From Gorsachius magnificus (taxonomy: Eukaryota; Chordata; Aves; Pelecaniformes; Ardeidae), in the NCBI GenBank assembly GCA_034008185.1, contig CM067084.1:58976599-59040598 (forward strand): a DNA stretch of 64,000 nt. The letters are read 5' to 3'. Below, piece by piece: positions 36,201 through 50,751 of this stretch. Below the pieces are notes generated by a model. That model ran no database searches. It was not told where the DNA came from and worked only from the letters and a program-made list of their open reading frames with translations. Each line of letters opens with the position of its first letter. The stretch's first letter is position 1. A program made the translations under genes and the position numbers.

Positions 36201-38867
36201 TATCTAAGTCTCTTCCATTACTTTTTGCTGTATCACAAGGTTCTTATCTCAGCTTCTCTGTTATTAACCACTCAGAAAGATCATTCAGTCTTTTTATGAC
36301 TTTTATGCATATGATAAATCACACTGGATGGCAGTTTTTCCTAGTTCAGAGCAGTGCTTTCTTCCATCTCTGCCTAGTTTATTGATAACTATCACTGGAT
36401 GAAGAGCTGGCAGAATCCCAATCTGGCTGAAACTGAAATAGTACAAATGAATAGTTCAAAATGTAAACTCAATACTGAAAATATGTTTTAAATATCATTT
36501 TCTGTTAAATAACTGAAGAAACATTTAGAACTTTCAAGGAACACACATTCTGGGCTATAATATTACTTCATTATATTGCTCTTTTGGAGAAACAATTTTA
36601 AGATGATAAAGCTTGCAGAGTTCCCACAAGATGGCTTTGCAGTAATGGTATTTTAAATATTTAGTGTGATAGGATTTAAATATGTGTTGGACAAATCAGA
36701 CTTTTACTGGTGTGAAAAAGTGATCATTCTCACAAAGTGGAATGAAAAAAATTTGCAGGAATTTTTTTCATGTAAAACATTTAAAAACCAGTCTCAGAAG
36801 GATGGATGGTCATTTCTGCAGTGACCAGAGGAGCAGTGAGCCATAAAACATTTGTGTAGCTTTACTGCATGTGAAGTTAATTGTACCTGTTTGCCTCATT
36901 GCCACCAAGTGTTATTGAAATATCACCACAAAATGTCATAAGGATATAGAAATATCACTTACTTTCAGCTCTGCAGAAGTTTAAAAGCTGCATCATTTGG
37001 TGAAAAATGTTGAACGAAACAACATTTTCAAAATCTTCAGAATTTTGAAAAGATATTTGTCTGATGGAGGCAAAAGGATGTCTTATTGGCCCTTTTTCTT
37101 CTGTTTCTTGTAATCTTTGTTTTAATATGGAGAAAAAATTAATGAATAAGAAATGTGAGAAGGGTGGCCTGGAGTGGATTAAATTAAAAATCTTTAAGAT
37201 CATCTCTTTTGTTTTGCTTTAAAATTAAAATTAACTTTAATTGGGATTTCCTTTTTTTCACCCAGTTCAAATACCGGGAAGGGATATCTCTTGTCAGCAT
37301 ACTTCAGCTTATACCTAAACCCTTTCCCCTTCTCTCATACACCAGAATCAGACAGCGACACTGAAAATGCAATTACTGATTCAATCAGTGGGAGGTTCTC
37401 TCCCTTTTCCCATCTGTTGCCTCTCCTGTGTTTGCTACCAGAACTTTATTGAATGTCTGAGCTGGAGGAGGAGACAATGTGATTAGGAAGGTAGCTGGCT
37501 GGGCATGGTAATTGCCAGCCTGCCTGCCTTTCCACCCACTAAAATCCCTTTCCCTCTGCAGTGAGGGATCCAATTATGGAGAACTGAATTGTTCCAGCTT
37601 TAGTGAAGAAGTGTAAGTGGTTAAGCAGATCTGTTTGGGAGCCACAAAGAAATACCAAAATGGTACTATTATTTTTAACCGGTGACAGCAATGAGTCCCC
37701 GCTCATATTTAACACAAAACAGTGGTGTCTTCTCATGAGTACAAAGGTTAAGATAGTTGCTGTCTGTGTTTAGCATATTAATACGCTTACAATCAGGAGG
37801 CGAATAGGTAGCTGGTATTGTCAGAGACAAGTCAGAAATACCAAAAAAAGCAGTAATCGGGGAAGACAGTGGTGGCACATGGTCAGAAGGCAGGTTTCTG
37901 AGAAAATAAGTGATACTATGACATGAGTGTTGTGGTCATTCATAAATCTACTATAACCTGGAGGCTTGTCAGTCGCTAGGTATTTGCACATACCTTGGTT
38001 AATACTTTCTCAAAGGCTGCAGTTAAGCTGTTGGGATGCACAGCCTTACTCCAATGAAGTGTTTCATCTGTGGCCACAGCAGTCTACTCCTCCTTGCTGT
38101 TTGTGACAAGAAAGGCACTAAAATCTGGTTATCAACTGACGCTTTGATCCAAGGAAACTGTAAGTGTCTTTATGTGGAGCACAAGTACTAACTAAGCCGA
38201 GCTACCTGGAGAGGAGGTCAACTTTCAGCATAAGGGCAGGCAAGAGAAACAGTAGCTACTCACCTGGGAACGGTGAAGCTGCTCAAGGAACAAGGCACGC
38301 TTGTGTAAGTCATTAAATCTTATTTCCTCACAGATTTTGAGGGCATTAGGTTAAGAAAGTAATCAGAAATACTTGACCCACCACAGTTATGTGATGTATG
38401 GATACAGTAGGCAATTACTTGGTGTAGCCACAGAGCTTTCAGTGTTTTCTCATATCCTAAGCTCCCTGACGCTGTTTCCCTCCTGTTAATCAGGTTTCTG
38501 GTTTGTGCAAATGTGCAGAAGAGGTGTAATATCCGGACAGGGATAGTACACCAATCTTATGATAAGCTTTGTTTAATATTGTATTTTAAGCCATCTTTCT
38601 GATTTCAGACAGTCCAAAGCTATCAACAAAACCTCAGCATGGCAGGTTTTCTTGATTAACATACACAGGCGCTGAGGTTACCTGGCTGTTCTAGGAATGG
38701 TAGTCAAAATGGCTTTAGTCTGAACACCAAATCCAGGAGTTTCTATATTCCGATTTAAACATTTATAGCATTTCAATAATTTCTAACATTGTTATTAAAC
38801 TAATAAATGTTTTAGTATCTTGAAATATCTCCAGACTTAACATCCAGTGTTAGGTCCATATATTAAA

Positions 38868-38882
38868 AACAACAACAACAAC
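38868..38882. repeat. (AAC)5 microsatellite
   Basis: Five perfect AAC units. Confidence 0.9.
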
Positions 38883-40303
38883 AAAGGAGCTGACAAGTAG
38901 TGAGTTAAATAGAATTAATTTCCTCTCAGCTTCCCAGTGAAATCATAAACCAATCAGACTTTTTTTCTCATGTTATATGATACCACCAACCCAAAGTCCC
39001 TGAGTGAAATTATTTCCTTGTAAATCATTGCAGTCCATCCATTATGCTCAAGAAATATGATTTTTTCTTTAAGTGGGTAATATAAAGTAGAAAAAATATG
39101 TGCCGCTTTCCATCTCCTGATATCTGCAGGAACCCCTGGGCTGATCTAAGCCTCACAGCTTCTAAATACTAGATGATTTTTAAAAGATAATGAATATTTA
39201 GTATAACAGAATATGAAAAACTAATCAGAAAAAAAAAAAAAGTTTTACCTTTAATTAAAGCTCACTTATATTTATGAGTCATCACTAAATAAAAAAATAA
39301 AGATAATTTGTCTCACTGGAGGTTAGTATGTAGGTGTTCCTGGTCCTAATCAGAAACATCCAAATTAAGTATGGACGGAAATGTCCTGATCTGTTCAATC
39401 TGATGAGTAAACCTGCAGTCATTACTAAAACAACTTGATATTTTCTTTATGGACAGGAGAACACATTCCTGTCCTGGTAACTTGAAATATAGGAAAATTA
39501 CTATTTTTGTTCTTCTGATTTGATTTTTTTATTTGATCAAATCGGAGAAAACATTGCAAAAAGAGACACTGGAAGGAAGGAAGAATGAAAGTGAATCAGT
39601 TGGTTCAGCTACATTTCCTTCAAAAAACTTCCAGAACTTTTACTGCACATGACAGTTACCTCTACACATCCTGGTGGTCAGCTGGACTCATGGAACCACT
39701 ATGTAGCCATGTCAGGACCTCCTTCTGGTTTCTTGTTTAAGCTTGAATAGTGACTGAGAAGTAGCAGACTGCAATTCTTGCTCTCTGAAGAAATTTTTGT
39801 GAGTTTTTTTCTCTCCCAACATAGCTAAGAGTCTCCAGGATGAAAAGTCTGTCATTCTCCTATCCATGTATAACACCTGCAAGATCTTTGATTTGGTTGA
39901 TACATGCAGCTGTACTTTTTAAACACTGAGGCTAGGGTTTTTAACGGGTAATGTAAGGTGGTTGTTTCCACATCAGAAAAGCTTTCAGACTGTAAACACT
40001 ATGTTTTGCTTTGTGCAGTGACACATATACAGCACCTCATAAAAGAATTTAATATTCTTTCAAGATTTGATAAAAATTATTGGAAGGTAAAAGTTCTCCT
40101 ATCTCCTTTTGATACATCATTAAATTCATGAGAGATAATATTGTTTCCTTGATAACCTATGTTCATGCCTGTTCCAAAGTTTAATTTCCTAATAATTTCT
40201 GAGAACATGAAGAAAAGTCTGAACAAGAAGAGTCATTTCCTTTCCTTCCATTGTCACCTATAGTTTTATCTCACTTGGAGCTACACTTTGACAATTTTGA
40301 TGT

Positions 40304-40321
40304 TGCCCTCTAAAGAGGGCA
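40304..40321. repeat. Perfect 7-bp hairpin
   Basis: TGCCCTC, loop TAAA, GAGGGCA. Too short to be called an RNA gene or terminator in this setting. Confidence 0.7.
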
Positions 40322-40420
40322 GCATGCAGGTGTCTTTTCCCAAAAGGGAAGGTTGTTAAAATTGTCCATTAGAAAGAGATAGTCTTTCTGGAGGTATTAT
40401 GTAGAGAAAGATCCATGGGG

Positions 40421-40436
40421 AAAAAAAAAAAAAAAA
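40421..40436. repeat. Poly(A) run
   Basis: Sixteen A in a row. Confidence 0.9.
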
Positions 40437-41886
40437 TTCTCCAGCTATTGAACTGGAGCTTGTTGCTCTTTCTGAAGATCTAGCTCTTCTACCTGGAATC
40501 ATGGGAGCGGATTTACCAAAGACCTGCCTCACCTACCCATATGAAATCCTTTTTCCCAGATGCTACAGAAAGTGATTTCCCAAAAGGTTGGAGTGTAACG
40601 AGAAAGACTTCTGCTTCATATTTTGTGTCCCCTTTGTCTTTTCTGTGCAATCTGCTGTGCATCATAATAATTAACAATCCAGTTCAAAACTGGATTCAGA
40701 ACTGCTTCTGTTCATGATTAGTCTACATAAGTTTGTGCTCAGTTATCTTGCTTATCTTCCAGTCCATTCGCTGAGCAGAGCTTCCTCTTCCATACGGTAC
40801 TAAATATTCCTCACTGTGGACTGGTGATAATAAACTCAGTGCTAATTTGTTCAGTTTCAGCTCCACAATGACAAGATAACCTGTTTTCTCATTAGCTGAT
40901 CAAAACTGACTTGAGCATTTCTGAGAGGTGTATACATGCCATAAGTCTTGTCAAAAACTAAAGATGCTATTTGCGTGCTGGACATCCTATTTTATGTTTT
41001 TAGGATTTCCATATGTTTCACTAAGGCTTTTTGGTATTTCAGAAATTTGGAAATTAAGCATTGTGGTTCTCTCAAGTAAGGATTTAAAGTTTCTGTTTAC
41101 CTAACCTTAAAGAAATGCTTCTGGAGTTCTAATACAGAATAGAAAAAATAAAATTAATACTTCCAAGTTACCTATGGACGATCACACTTATCTAGCTGTG
41201 ATATCTAGCAGTAAGAGGGAGATTCATTTGGCTTAGTGAAGCCAAAAATGTTTGTATTACCAGGAAAATTATTGAACATCATTGAAAACGTACTGCTCCA
41301 TTGCTGAGTGAGGAATTTGGACATTATTTTTAAATCTTAATAGAATTTAAAATACATTGACTAAGATTTCTTTTTCTAGGAGTCTGCCTAGTGAATTTTC
41401 ATTCTTTTTGTTTGTCAAACATCTCACTACCTCATAAATTATTTGCAAGGTGCCTGGAGGTGCAGTTAAAGAGGGCAAACTTGTGTTATGAATGCGTGTT
41501 TCTTAAAGCTCTGCTAATGAATTGGTTTCCCTGTAGGGTACAGGAGACAGTACTTCAGTCTAATGAATGGAAAGCATTAAACTTCAAGCATCTTTTTACT
41601 AAGAATAACACCACTTTTTACACAAAATTCTGAAGAATAAGAAAGCTGAGGAAAGGGTCTGATCCTGTGTTGCTCTACTTGCTTGAGTAAATCCCTCCTT
41701 GAAAATTAAACAAAAAGTGAACACTTTCACCTGTAAATGTAAATGAGGCGGGGAGTTTGGTTTATATCTGGAAGCATTGACACTTCAGTGATATCTGTCA
41801 CTCTGATGCCGAGGTCCTCTGGCTGTTGATTTCATTTTGAGTTGTGCTGCTTAGTGGCTGCTGGTAGTTCAAAGGAGGCATCCTGG

Positions 41887-41930
41887 AAAACAAACAAAAA
41901 AAACAACCAAAAAAACCCCACAAGAAAACC
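41887..41930. repeat. A/C-rich low-complexity tract
   Basis: Imperfect AAAC and AAACCC-like units. Confidence 0.75.
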
Positions 41931-43326
41931 AGAGGTGAGGGTATGGAAAGGATTCTCAGAATTTTATACAGGATTCCTTTCCGTTAGTGGGTCGTGCTGA
42001 TTCAGGATAAATTTTCCATAGCTGGATCACAGAGGTAAGACTAGCATCCAGTCTCATACTAACAAATGAAGAACAGTATCATTGATAAATGCCAGCTGCC
42101 ATGATATAGCATTCATAATAACTTCACATACACAGAGTTCCACTGAGGATTCAGTGGCTTGGATATTTATGTCCCATTTTGCACTTATTCAACCACTTTT
42201 TCCCCACTGAGTGAATAACTATCCTCTTTGATCTGGGAATTCTTCAAGTCCGCTTAGAATTCACATGGTTTATCAAAGTTATTCAAGGTGTTAAGATCTG
42301 AACAACATTCTTGCTTAGTACATGTGGTAAACAGCTGCATTTATGCTGATAAATAACATATTTTTATAAAAATACCTCCAGATTGCTGAGTCATTTTTCC
42401 CCATCTCTTTCAGACAGAAACATTTCGAAGAGACTCAACCATGCCCAAACCGCTCTACTTTTTTTCTTGGATTCCTCAGCCAATAAATCTTAGTTTCAGT
42501 TTCCTCCTGTTGTTTTTTAGCACTTGTTCCTATACAGCTTAGTTTTCAATTTTTCCATTTCTTTGAATTACCATTCCAAACTGATAACATCAAGCTTTCG
42601 TAATGTCTTTTCTTATAAAGCTGTTTCTGAGAAACAACTTGATGCAGAACAGTATTGCTACTAGCTACTGGTGCTCAGTAGAATGACTTTATTACTGAAA
42701 GAGTAGGCATAGGATGTGGTTTAAAAGTTGCTAAACAAAGTGTGCACACCACCATAGAATATGCTCAACTAGGTTTTAGAGGCAGAAGTGTTGGGGTGTA
42801 GCTTTGGTAATAGGACACTCAAAGTCAGAAAGAGGTATTCAGGAAAATGGTTAGTATAGAGTGCAGAAAATGGAAAGGAGAAAAGAATAGTTGTCATGCT
42901 ATATGTAGCATTCTTTCGTCATTAGTTAGTTCATGAGACAGTTTATTCTGCACATGTAATGCCATTTCTTTTTCTTGCTTATATGTCAGAAAGATTCTGT
43001 TTTGTTCTAATAACTCCATGAACCTAAAATAGGAGTGTGTGATAAGTCACTCTTCGTGTCTGATAACTCACTGTCAACAGGGAGTGCTAGAAATTCTCTG
43101 CATGCAATAGGAACTGCATGATACTGAATCAGTCTCTGATTATCTATTTATTAAAATGTGGAGATTACTCAAAATTCCATCCTCCTTTATGAACCAGGTG
43201 GACTAAATCCAAGCTAAAATGTTTCATGGATATCTCGCATCTTCACAAAGAAAATGGAATACAGAAAGGACAGAAACTAAGGGGAAAAAAAGAGATGATG
43301 TAAACTCATTGTTTCAGCAAATCTTC

Positions 43327-43370
43327 TAAGTATAATTATATAAGTATTATATAAGTATAATATAATATTT
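43327..43370. repeat. AT-rich repeat with ATAAGTAT units
   Basis: Nearly pure A/T apart from single G. The unit ATAAGTAT recurs with drift. Confidence 0.7.
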
Positions 43371-46300
43371 AATTACAAGATATTACTGTCAGATAGAATG
43401 TAGGTAAAAGCTCTAATGGATCTACTGATTTTTTTAAATAGAAATTGTAATAGGAGAAATTCTAACACAAGTTTTCAGACCAGCAGAGCAAAGATAAGAC
43501 ATTAGACATCACTTCAGAATGGCCATATGCCATTTCTTTATCTTTTTTGGTCATCTTATATTTGAGGAAGAAGAGCAACAGAGTGTAGGGCAGTTTAGAG
43601 GCAGAAACCCTAAAGTGGCTGGAAGGCACCAGGCAGCATCTTTAGAACAAGCTTCCAAAAGGTAACACCCTAGGAACCCAGAATAGTGGTTTAACAAGGA
43701 ATATTAGAACAATGTTTTTGACTGACTTAAACCAATGAAGGATCTCTAGCTGTTTTATGACCTCAGTAATATCCTGGATCATCAGACACTGCAAAAATAT
43801 TTATGGCTCTTCTTATCATGCAATCAGTTTCCCACCACATCCTCTCCTTCTTCCTTCTTCCCACTACAGACATCCAGAGAATTTTGTCCCTAACAAGCAT
43901 GATTTGATTTCCCCTCCAGCTATTGCTCACACTGGATATACCTCCAGTCTGAAATAGTGTATGATGTAGAGACAACTGAGCTAGCCAAGACCTAAGCAAA
44001 TACTATGCAGCAATTTTCAGCTCACACCCAAACACAATTTGCCGTTCTAGGCTGACTTTAGATAGACTTAAGTACCCTTCTTTTCACTAACATGGATAGA
44101 CTGAATTTAAGCTATGAGGGCAACATCTGCATGCATCTGAGTGGATTTACCATTTCAGATTTTGACTAGTTTAAGAATTTGTGTAATACTCTGTTTTGGT
44201 GACACTTTCAGTGTGTGATCTATGGCTATAAGAAACAGCAAATCAATTTTGAGGATAACTTGTTTTCAGGCATCTGAAGAGAAGTGAGTTTCCATTAACT
44301 CCATCAATCACCTCCTGAATCGTTTTCCCCTTAGGAATGGTGAAATAACTTGGTGTCCTGATAGATGCTCAGGGCCAACATGGAAATAAACAGAAGGGAA
44401 AACCCAGAACAAAACATTTTTGTGGTCACTATTATTATAGGAAAATTTACTCATTAGCTTTCTGATCCCCACATAGATTTAGAGACTATTGTATCTATCT
44501 ATACATATATCTACATATATTTCTCTGTCTTTCAAAGAAAATAAAGCAGGGGAACAGATTTTTTATCTCACATTTCAGTTGAGATCTGGGGTGATGTTGG
44601 CAGATACCTCATTTCCATTAGACTTCGTAATCCAGGATTTTTCAGGATCTATCCTGTGCCCTTCCTGTTTATTCATCCTTGAGCGTCATGCAGCACAAAG
44701 CCTATGCATTGCTCATGTCCTATTTAAATCTTGGAAGTTATATGTACCATAATTTTCTTATTAAAATTGAGGACTTCTAAGTAAAGCTAGAAGTGATAGT
44801 TGAGTGCATAACAGTTTAAGATGCTGACTTTATCTCAAATAAATACATAATAAGCCCCCTGCATCTAAGCAGAGCCTATTTTTCTTCTTCTCTGTAGCTG
44901 TTCTCTGGTAGGCAGAGGCTATTCATAACCTCTTCACAACCTACTTCATCACAGGTGCCTGTCACTGCATGGAGAAAGATGCAGAAACAAGAATGATTCG
45001 GATGTCTGGAAATGTAGTCTATTATTAATGAAAAGGAGACTTTTATTTCTGCATTTCAATGTGATTACAAAATTACCTTGAAGGAGTGGAAAAAGTGAGA
45101 TCTAGAGACAGTCTCGACTTGCACTGAAGACAAGAAGCAATGAAAGTGAGTGAAAGAAAAGAAGCATATCTGCACCATTTTCTTTATTCAGGTAGTACCT
45201 CACACATTAAGAGATGACTAAAGGCAGAAATAGTAGCAATAGGAATAAATATTTCTAATAAGCAAAGTTTATAGTAATTATCTCAGAGGACATGCTGCCA
45301 AGTTTTCTTCCACTGAATTTCTTATGGTTTCATTTCTGAATAGTATTTTCACTTGCATGTTTTTCTTGCATTTTGCTGATTAACCAAGATTAAATTAAAT
45401 AGATTTTGGATTTGCAAAATCATATTTACAGTAAGTGCAAATTTATTTTTTAGTGCAATATGTATATAAATTGCAAATTCCAATAATATACGTGGAATAA
45501 TACTGTCTTGCCACACTGATAAAGCAGGAACAAAAGCTTATCCTTTAAAAGATAGTGCAAAGTTCCATACTACCACTCAATAAAAAGGTAATCTCCAGAT
45601 TTTTTACTAGGGCAACTTTTGCACCTTTTTTATTATCGAAATAGTAGAGGAGAATGTAAAGTTAAAACATGGGAATGGTAAATGACTCATCAGTTACTAC
45701 AGAGCTTAAGGTTTTATGAATTATATAATTTAACTTACATTCAAAGTAAAACATATAATAACTGAAAAATCAAGCTACCTATGTGAGGTTAACACCCTTC
45801 ACAGGAGGTTTGCTGGAGACCAGTGAATGACTGGTTAGGAAGATAGAAATTAATGGGGTTTTTATAATATCCAGTCATCTATTTCATATTATTTTTTCTC
45901 TGCTTATCGCAGCTTTCTTGTGGTGTCCCTAGTTAATTCAATCATAATATTACTTTCTTCCCCCCTCAACACAGTCTTATTGTGTTTGTGCTTCAGAATT
46001 TTTTCCCTTCTCCAGTACCATCTGCTGGCTCCTTGCTTTTCTTTGTTTCTGTTAAGTATCCCACATAGTTCAATGCTGTACAACGTCTTTTGCCACATAT
46101 GGTACCCAGCCCAACAAATCTACTACTCCTCTGCATATATAAAAAGACAGAGAGCAGGAACTGGGAAGTAAGGTTATGAAAAAAGGTTAGGAGCCATAAT
46201 TCAGCTTATAAAACTGAACAAACAATATTGTTAGGAAAAAATATTAATAAAAAGGAAAAACCTGTGCAGCAAAAAGATCAACCTACAATACAGGTATTGA

Positions 46301-46592
46301 GTATATGGATACTCAAATATGAGACTGAAGCATTTTATTTGATGGCCTTATTGAAGAGGCAAGTTTTAAACAACTGCTTAATACGTATGTGAACCGGTAA
46401 ATTGCAGATACTGTAAAACACAAGCTGCAAGCTAAGAAAATTATTCAGTAAACTACTGCGTTAATTTCTTTAACTGTAATCACAAGTGGACAAAAATACT
46501 GTAGAAACATCTGTCACTGAAATTATTGCATGTTAGTTCTTATGCCTTCCTTTTCTCTTATTTCCCTCTGACATCTTTTTTACATACTCATC

Positions 46593-46610
46593 TTTTTTTT
46601 TTTTTTTTTT
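46593..46610. repeat. Poly(T) run
   Basis: Eighteen T in a row, followed by AA. It produces a lysine run in the minus-strand frame 46533-46907. Confidence 0.9.
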
Positions 46611-49600
46611 AATCTGGTTCTTGCATTCTCTGTATGCAACCACAAAGCACCCTCTCATTAGAATCCCTCCCCTGAAGCAGTCCATCCTGCTCACCGTTAA
46701 TAATACCCACAGCTTTTCTTTCTGAGCCATTTGCCCTCTATCTTGCCTGTGTTTGCTCTGTAACTCAGTGGAGGACAATGTCCATACCTGGAAAATGTTA
46801 GTAGTCACATGAATGGAGTCCTGACTGTACCTGCTGTTTGTTGGCTGGAATAGCTGACCAGCTTGGTAGGGGGTTGCAGAGCATACACCATTCCCTTTAG
46901 GAACCACACTCCAAAGAGATGAAGATATATGAGGAAAGTATGGTAACCACTTAATATCTGTCTGTAACAGCAGAGCTTCTGGGGGTGGTAACTAGCATGC
47001 TGATATGCAGGGCAAAATGTTGATATTCAGTGTAAAGCATGTATGAGCAGTGAAGGAAAAGGCATTTTGGCAGTAGTGTGAATCAAAGAAAGGTTCTCTT
47101 GAAAGACTGAAAGAGCAGTAAAGTGGTACCTATCAGGAGAATGTGGAGCATTCAGGGAGAGATGGCAGCAGGATGCAGAGAGGTAGGATACTGATGTTTG
47201 CAGAAGCAGCATAGCAGCTATATAAGCATGTGTGACTTTCCACAGAATGAATTTTAACATGTCTAAGCCTTTACTGGGTCCTACCTTTGTGTCAGTAGAA
47301 CTGTGCAAAGCTTAGGTAAGACACTGACTTTGCACATACATTACGGCTAATTAAGGCTTTTATGATAGAGAAGAATGGGATGGCATATACCATGACTTAA
47401 CTAGGACTTTGTCACAACCACAGTGCTATCACCATTAGAAATATAGGGCAACATGGTAACTGTCAAGAGAGTGTAAAACTGATTGGATATCAAGAGTCAT
47501 TGACCAGCTACCAAGGAGGTCATTGTCAAAATGGAAAAATGTCTGGAAATAACATTTGATCCTTGCCCTTCACAAAGTATGATGCGGAAAGCATGCAGAG
47601 TGTTTAGACACCTAGATGGAGCTGTGATGACAATGAACAGTGCAGTTATCACTGTATCACTATAAAAGCAGCAAGGGTAAAGTAGCATAAGGTGGCTATC
47701 ATCATATACCCTGTGCAGATTTACTGTATGTTTTGTTCTTCCTCACAAGAAAAGATGACAAAAATTCAGATATTGGTTCACCAGCTGAAGGGGAAAAATA
47801 AAGAGACACCATCAAATGTGTCCATCTTCAGTATCTCTCTCGTATACCATTGGTAAACTATGTATTTTGATGTTCTTTTAACTAGGTGATATTTTTGTTC
47901 CTCATTGTAAAATTAGAGTTTAAATGGAATAAATGAGAGCACCTATAAATAGTCATTAAATAGCATAAAATAAAGTAACAAAACATACTCCTTTCTTGTT
48001 TTATAGAGCATCACTGGAACTGAAAAACTAAACTGAAGGTTTGCATTTTTTCCTCCAATGTAAGTATTGAATGAGTTTGCAGCTCTGCAAGGTTGCCTTT
48101 TTTTTTTTTTCCCCAGTGTTGCAATCTCATGAAAAATAATTGTCTCTTTCCCAGTTAGTTGTTATAAAATCTGTTAGTAAATGTACCAGTAAGCTGAATA
48201 TGGCTTTAAATTAACAAGAAACATTTGTCCAAAGCATGGTGAAATTCTGCTGTAGGTCTTGTATTTCCCATAATTTTCACTTTCTACGGTGGTCTTAAAA
48301 TGCAGTTAGAGTCAGTTTCCAAAACTTTAATTTTATTTTATAAGTTGTATGAAAGTTTTTTGTTGTGTGTCTACAGTGTGTAAATGTTATGATGGCTCTG
48401 CAGTTCCCAGTCATTAGTGAGGCAGAATGTGCAAGAGGAGGTATGACATGAAAACAAATCCAGGTTTCATCATGTGAATCCATTATGGAAGTGGTTTTGA
48501 CTGCTGGATAAGTAAATAATGACTTAAATGAAAGTAGAGCTTGGTGACTGGGGAAAGAAAAGTCTTGACTGTAATCATGTCCATATAGAGATGATGTTTT
48601 AGCATAGAGAAATTAATTGTCTAACTGGAATAGAAAAATAATCCATTAGAACAAAGATTAAAAAGAGCTTTTTTAGTTTGGCAAGCATAACAAAGGGATG
48701 ATGAGATATCACGATGTTATTACTGGAATAGGAGGAAGGGAACAAAGATTTACCTGGATTATGGTAGGAAAAAGGCCCAATTATATAAAGTGGAAAAGTC
48801 CTACAACACTTAAACTTTTTTTTGTCTGATACAGTTTTGAACACATGCTTTTTAATATCCCCCAAATCCATTCTTTTCTTCTACTGTTTAGAGAGAGGAT
48901 AATGGGAAATAAGGATGCCATCACAGAAGGTTTAAGGGTACCTTGCTACCTCAAACTGAGTTGATAAGACTTAGGACAATGTCTCAAAACAAAGATACCC
49001 AAACAATAACCAGCTGAAGTCACCTCCTATTTTACGGAACATTATGGAAAAAAGCACAGATAACCTCTGTACAGGCAGAATATTGCAATAGATCTTACAG
49101 AATCCAGTAAGGATACACTGGAAATCCTGGTTTCAGTTAAAAATATCTGGGTTTATCTTTCATGTAGTATTAAAATAAGCTTTGTATTGTTGTTGTTCAA
49201 AATGAATTAATACAGAATTTTGTTTGTGCACAGAAGTATTCTGAAAGATATCATTTTCCAAAAAAACATTACACCAGGGTCAGCTGGATTCTTGTAGAGG
49301 TAAAATAGCTCCTGGTTTTGGCTTTGAGCACATCTTGGCAGGTATCTCTGATCTAGGTGTTGTATCAGTTCTTTTACAGAAGCTGCACAGTGAGGAGTCC
49401 CAAATCTATCTTTAGAGAAATCAGGCGATGGAGAGGAGTGGTGAAGAAAGAGATATGCTGAAACAGTCAGAAATGAATGGAAGATTTCCTGATGGTCAAA
49501 TGACTTCACAGGCAACTGGACAGGAGGTGGTGGTTTTGTTTGGGTTTTTTTCCCCTTCAGCTGAGAGAAGAGTAAATGCTGGGCAAGTGCAGCCCATTTT

Positions 49601-50235
49601 GCTCAGAATTTGTGCTATGTATTGTATTACTTCATCACTTTTCCTATTTGAACTCCTGAGTTAGAGGTCTAGAAGAGTTTCTGGCTCAGAGAGGAAAGTC
49701 ATTAGTTTAATTCCAGTTTATTAATGTGTGAATGTGCCATTATTACCAAGGCCAACAGTGGCAAAGGCACCATCAATTTTGCTTGCCCCCTCACCCCCCT
49801 CTTCAGTTTAAGAAGATAGATAGGGCCATTGACTCACTGTATTATAATTGTGTCCTAATGTCTTCACAGTCTCAATTTTCACTCTGAACTCCTGGGGCCT
49901 TTCCACAGTCCTCTCCATTACCCATACAGAAGTGTTTTCTTCTTGAGAATCATACTGAGCACCTCATCTTCCTGATCCCTTGTAGCAAGAATGTCCACAA
50001 CAAGGTTTTGTGTGTAAAAGATTGTTTATTTTCATCAGTCATCATTGGTATCTTGACGATTTTTCTAACTATGTTCATTAGGGAAAAAAATAAACAGGAT
50101 TATCTGTTCATATTCTTAATAATATCTATTAGTTTAGGAACATATGAGAATAATAAAAACTAAACAAATGCCATTTTTATTTCTGTTATGTCTTCCAGAG
50201 ATTCTGATACTCCATGCTTGTAACAATTTTCTTAC

Positions 50236-50751
50236 TTGTCCTCCAAAAATACATATTTCTGTGTTTTATTGTTTTGGGGCTTTTTTCAGCTGGTGGCTAT
50301 CAATAGGCAGTTATGTTTGGATTTAACAAAGATAAAAGAACTTTACAATGTCATATGTTTCATATCTAACTTAATACTTTCAGTATTTAATTCTCAAGAA
50401 TCCCTCTTTCTTTGGACAGTTAATATATTTTCAGTCTATTTTTTCAAGGTGTTGTCAACAATCCCTGTATGGAATTTTTCTTCTGAATGGAATAACTTCA
50501 GAATGACACATTTTGAAGGGCAAAATCTTTCAAATGTGTTTTGCAGTGCAGTTGCCTACATTAACTTAAATCTGTCATCTTGTTCTTCAGTTACCTATTT
50601 TTATAATCACTGGTTGGAATTTCTCATTGTCAAGATTGAAAATTATTATGTATTACTTTACAACTTTGCCATGTCATATTTCACTATCTTAGTGTTAGAT
50701 CTTTTTGAAAGGTTGAAAACTAACTCTTCTCTTCCTCTTCTCTCTGTGTGA
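50236..50751 (+). other. 171-codon open frame, probably not a gene
   Basis: This is the longest open frame outside repeats. The product is hydrophobic and rich in Phe, Leu, Ser and Asn, with several stretches that look membrane-spanning and several N-x-S/T sites. No motif or family is recognisable. The region is T-rich on this strand, which depletes stop codons and yields Phe/Leu/Ser-rich translations, so the length is weak evidence. I judge it a compositional open frame. Confidence 0.12.

Larger units (their letters stand above)
32313..50235. other. Long AT-rich stretch, no gene recognised
   Basis: About 18 kb without a recognisable gene, RNA or mobile element. It holds short simple repeats listed separately and a small hairpin at 40304-40321. 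Frames of 124 codons (46533-46907, minus) and 93 codons (47027-47308, minus) lack any known domain, and the former contains a lysine run from a poly(T) tract. A short stretch near 44340-44385 recalls CR1 ORF2 but is too brief to call. Confidence 0.55.

Noticed and set aside
37256..37285. tRNA B-box-like word (AGTTCAAATACCGG)
   Set aside because: No A box or foldable cloverleaf at the right distance on either strand.
46533..46907. 124-codon minus-strand frame
   Set aside because: Contains a lysine run produced by the poly(T) tract, no recognisable domain and no supporting splice or start context.
49207..49515. 102-codon minus-strand frame with mixed composition
   Set aside because: Reads somewhat like protein, but I recognise no family. 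Frames of about 100 codons are expected by chance in this much DNA, and no frame continues upstream without low complexity.
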